A stretch of DNA of 58,958 nucleotides. It comes from Planctomycetota bacterium (lineage in GTDB: Bacteria; Planctomycetota; J058). This document shows positions 58,192 to 58,958 of the stretch, one piece after another. Where the stretch lies: NCBI GenBank assembly GCA_023954375.1, contig JAMLIC010000057.1:1-58958 (forward strand). Reading direction: 5' to 3'. The notes beneath the pieces were generated by a model. That model made no database searches and was not told where the DNA came from. It saw nothing but the letters and a program-made list of their open reading frames with translations. Position 1 is the first letter of the stretch, and every line of letters begins with the position of its first letter. The translations under genes were made by a program, and so were the position numbers.

Positions 58192-58688
58192 CGACCCTGC
58201 TCCTCCGCCATCCGCTCGGCCGCCCGCTCCACCGCCTCGAAGATCTGCAGGTAGCCCGTGCACCGGCACAGGTTCCCCGACAGCGCCTCCTTGAGCTCGT
58301 CGCGCGTCGGGCGCGGGCGCTCGTCGAGGAAGGCCTTGGCCGTGACGAGGAAGCCCGGCGTGCAGTAGCCGCACTGCGAGCCGCCCAGGTCGGCGAAGGC
58401 CTCCTGCAAGGGATGGAGCCGGTTGTCCTGCGCCAGCCCCTCGACCGTCTCGATCCGCTGCCCGTCGACGCACTCGATCGCCAGCTGGAGGCACGAGAGC
58501 ACGGGCTTGCCGTCGACGAGCACGGCGCACGCGCCGCACTCGCCCAGCTCGCAGCCGTGCTTCGTGCCGGTCAGCCCGGCGTCCTCGCGGAGGACCTCGA
58601 GCAGCGTCCGGTGGGGCCAGAAGGCCACCTCGAGCGCCTCGCCGTTGACGCGGAGCGTGTGCAGCTCCTTCGGCGGCATGTCCATCAT
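58188..58688 (-). CDS. molybdenum hydroxylase 2Fe-2S subunit
   Basis: ATG 58688 (a second ATG follows directly at 58685) gives 166 residues. N-terminal plant-ferredoxin-type [2Fe-2S] domain with HGCELGECGACAVLVDG ... SCLQ, and C-terminal four-helix [2Fe-2S] domain with QCGYCTPG and LCRCTGY. This is the complete small subunit of xanthine-oxidase family enzymes. It passes electrons between the Mo site and FAD. Its ATG overlaps the stop of the upstream TetR-type regulator (ATGA). Confidence 0.95.
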   Translation of the reverse strand: MMDMPPKELHTLRVNGEALEVAFWPHRTLLEVLREDAGLTGTKHGCELGECGACAVLVDGKPVLSCLQLAIECVDGQRIETVEGLAQDNRLHPLQEAFADLGGSQCGYCTPGFLVTAKAFLDERPRPTRDELKEALSGNLCRCTGYLQIFEAVERAAERMAEEQGR

Positions 58689-58958
58689 GGCCTGAGCCCC
58701 CTCACCAGGTAGTCGGCGAACCCCGCGCACAGCGCGTCGAGCGGCGTCGGGCCGCCCGGGCGGTACCACTGCGCGGTCCAGTTGAGCGCGCCCAGCATGG
58801 CGCGCGTGACGAGCGTCGGGTCGCACGGGGCGAACTCGCCCGCGCGCACGCCCGCGCGCACGAGCGCGCGCAGGGCGCGCTCGTAGCGGTCGCGCTTGCC
58901 GACGACGCGCGCGCGCAGCGCCGGCGGCAGCGCGTCGACCGCCAGGTGCGCGGCACCG
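58685..58958 (-). CDS. TetR-family regulator, C-terminal part (5' end off window)
   Basis: The minus strand from the window edge reads 90 codons to a TGA at 58685-58687: HLAVDALPPALRARVVGKRD ... LVRAGVRAGEFAPCD ... AMLGALNWTAQWYRPGGP ... FADYLVRGL. This matches the ligand-binding C-terminal half of KstR-like TetR regulators (GALNW-x3-WYRPGG). The DNA-binding helix-turn-helix is outside the window. Overlap with the small-subunit start suggests the regulator heads and controls the operon, probably sensing a CoA-thioester or aromatic ligand (inference). Confidence 0.8.
   Translation of the reverse strand, partial: GAAHLAVDALPPALRARVVGKRDRYERALRALVRAGVRAGEFAPCDPTLVTRAMLGALNWTAQWYRPGGPTPLDALCAGFADYLVRGLRP

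Noticed and set aside
56047..58254. 735-residue plus-strand frame
   Set aside because: Mirror of the molybdenum hydroxylase large subunit.
1..58958. tRNA, rRNA or riboswitch
   Set aside because: No cloverleaf with CCA-type end, no rRNA signature and no recognised riboswitch core was seen by eye; a covariance-model scan would be needed to exclude small RNAs.

Overview
High-GC bacterial chromosome segment (roughly 70-75% G+C by eye). About 35 protein genes are supported, with no tRNA, rRNA, CRISPR array or transposase seen. A planctomycete-like organism (Planctomycetota) is my best guess, with Myxococcota as the main alternative. The reasons are the four Ser/Thr kinases, a kinase-SUMF1 fusion, pseudopilin-like genes wrapped around a kinase, HEAT-repeat and FG-GAP proteins, DUF1573 and a PurS-PurL fusion. 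This is inference from gene content; no marker gene was compared.

Layout. 1-1472: 3'-truncated K+(Na+)/H+ antiporter. 1539-10862 (minus): five-step operon of two pseudopilin-like proteins (I-like, J-like), a kinase with a SUMF1 domain (split by a frameshift), a very large GspK-like protein and a secreted protein, nearly every junction being a GTGA/ATGA stop-start overlap. 10965-11831: lone Rpn/DUF2887-like nuclease relative. 11839-15827 (minus): HEAT-cyclophilin and PEGA-PDZ-S41 protease. 15921-26264 (plus): from a good sigma70-type promoter, a contractile-injection-system (CIS) baseplate set (gp25-like, baseplate J, PASTA-tail protein I, a putative recognition protein), then FHA, PP2C phosphatase and a kinase-FHA protein. 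26426-32222 (minus): adaptor, ATPase and two FtsX-type permeases (MacAB-like), plus DUF1573. 32258-35928 (minus): a frameshifted conserved gene and PurSL. 36187-39380: a small gene, YihY and RfbB. 39516-43165: two tandem kinases with TPR-like tails. 43173-46320 (minus): L,D-transpeptidase, PhyH dioxygenase, alpha/beta hydrolase, zinc-ribbon protein. 46342-46882: gene-free with a 140-bp direct repeat. 46883-54370: PepN, PAC2, CBS, SerA-type dehydrogenase, FG-GAP lipoprotein. 54560-58958 (minus): TetR-type regulator and a three-subunit molybdenum hydroxylase resembling 4-hydroxybenzoyl-CoA reductase.

The most interesting block is 15921-26264. Baseplate components sit directly ahead of a phosphatase/kinase/FHA triad that parallels the PppA/PpkA/Fha threonine-phosphorylation switch of type VI secretion, and the tail protein I carries a PASTA domain, normally a peptidoglycan/muropeptide sensor of PknB-type kinases. 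No sheath, tube, spike, ATPase or effector gene is in the window, so this is either a split CIS locus or a baseplate-derived assembly put to another use.

Quality caveat: at least four single-base frame breaks fall in or beside G/C homopolymer runs (7500-7503; about 32676-32682; 40319-40323 and about 40410), which points to uncorrected indel errors as much as to biology. Because GC is so high, long antisense open frames are common and have been left out.
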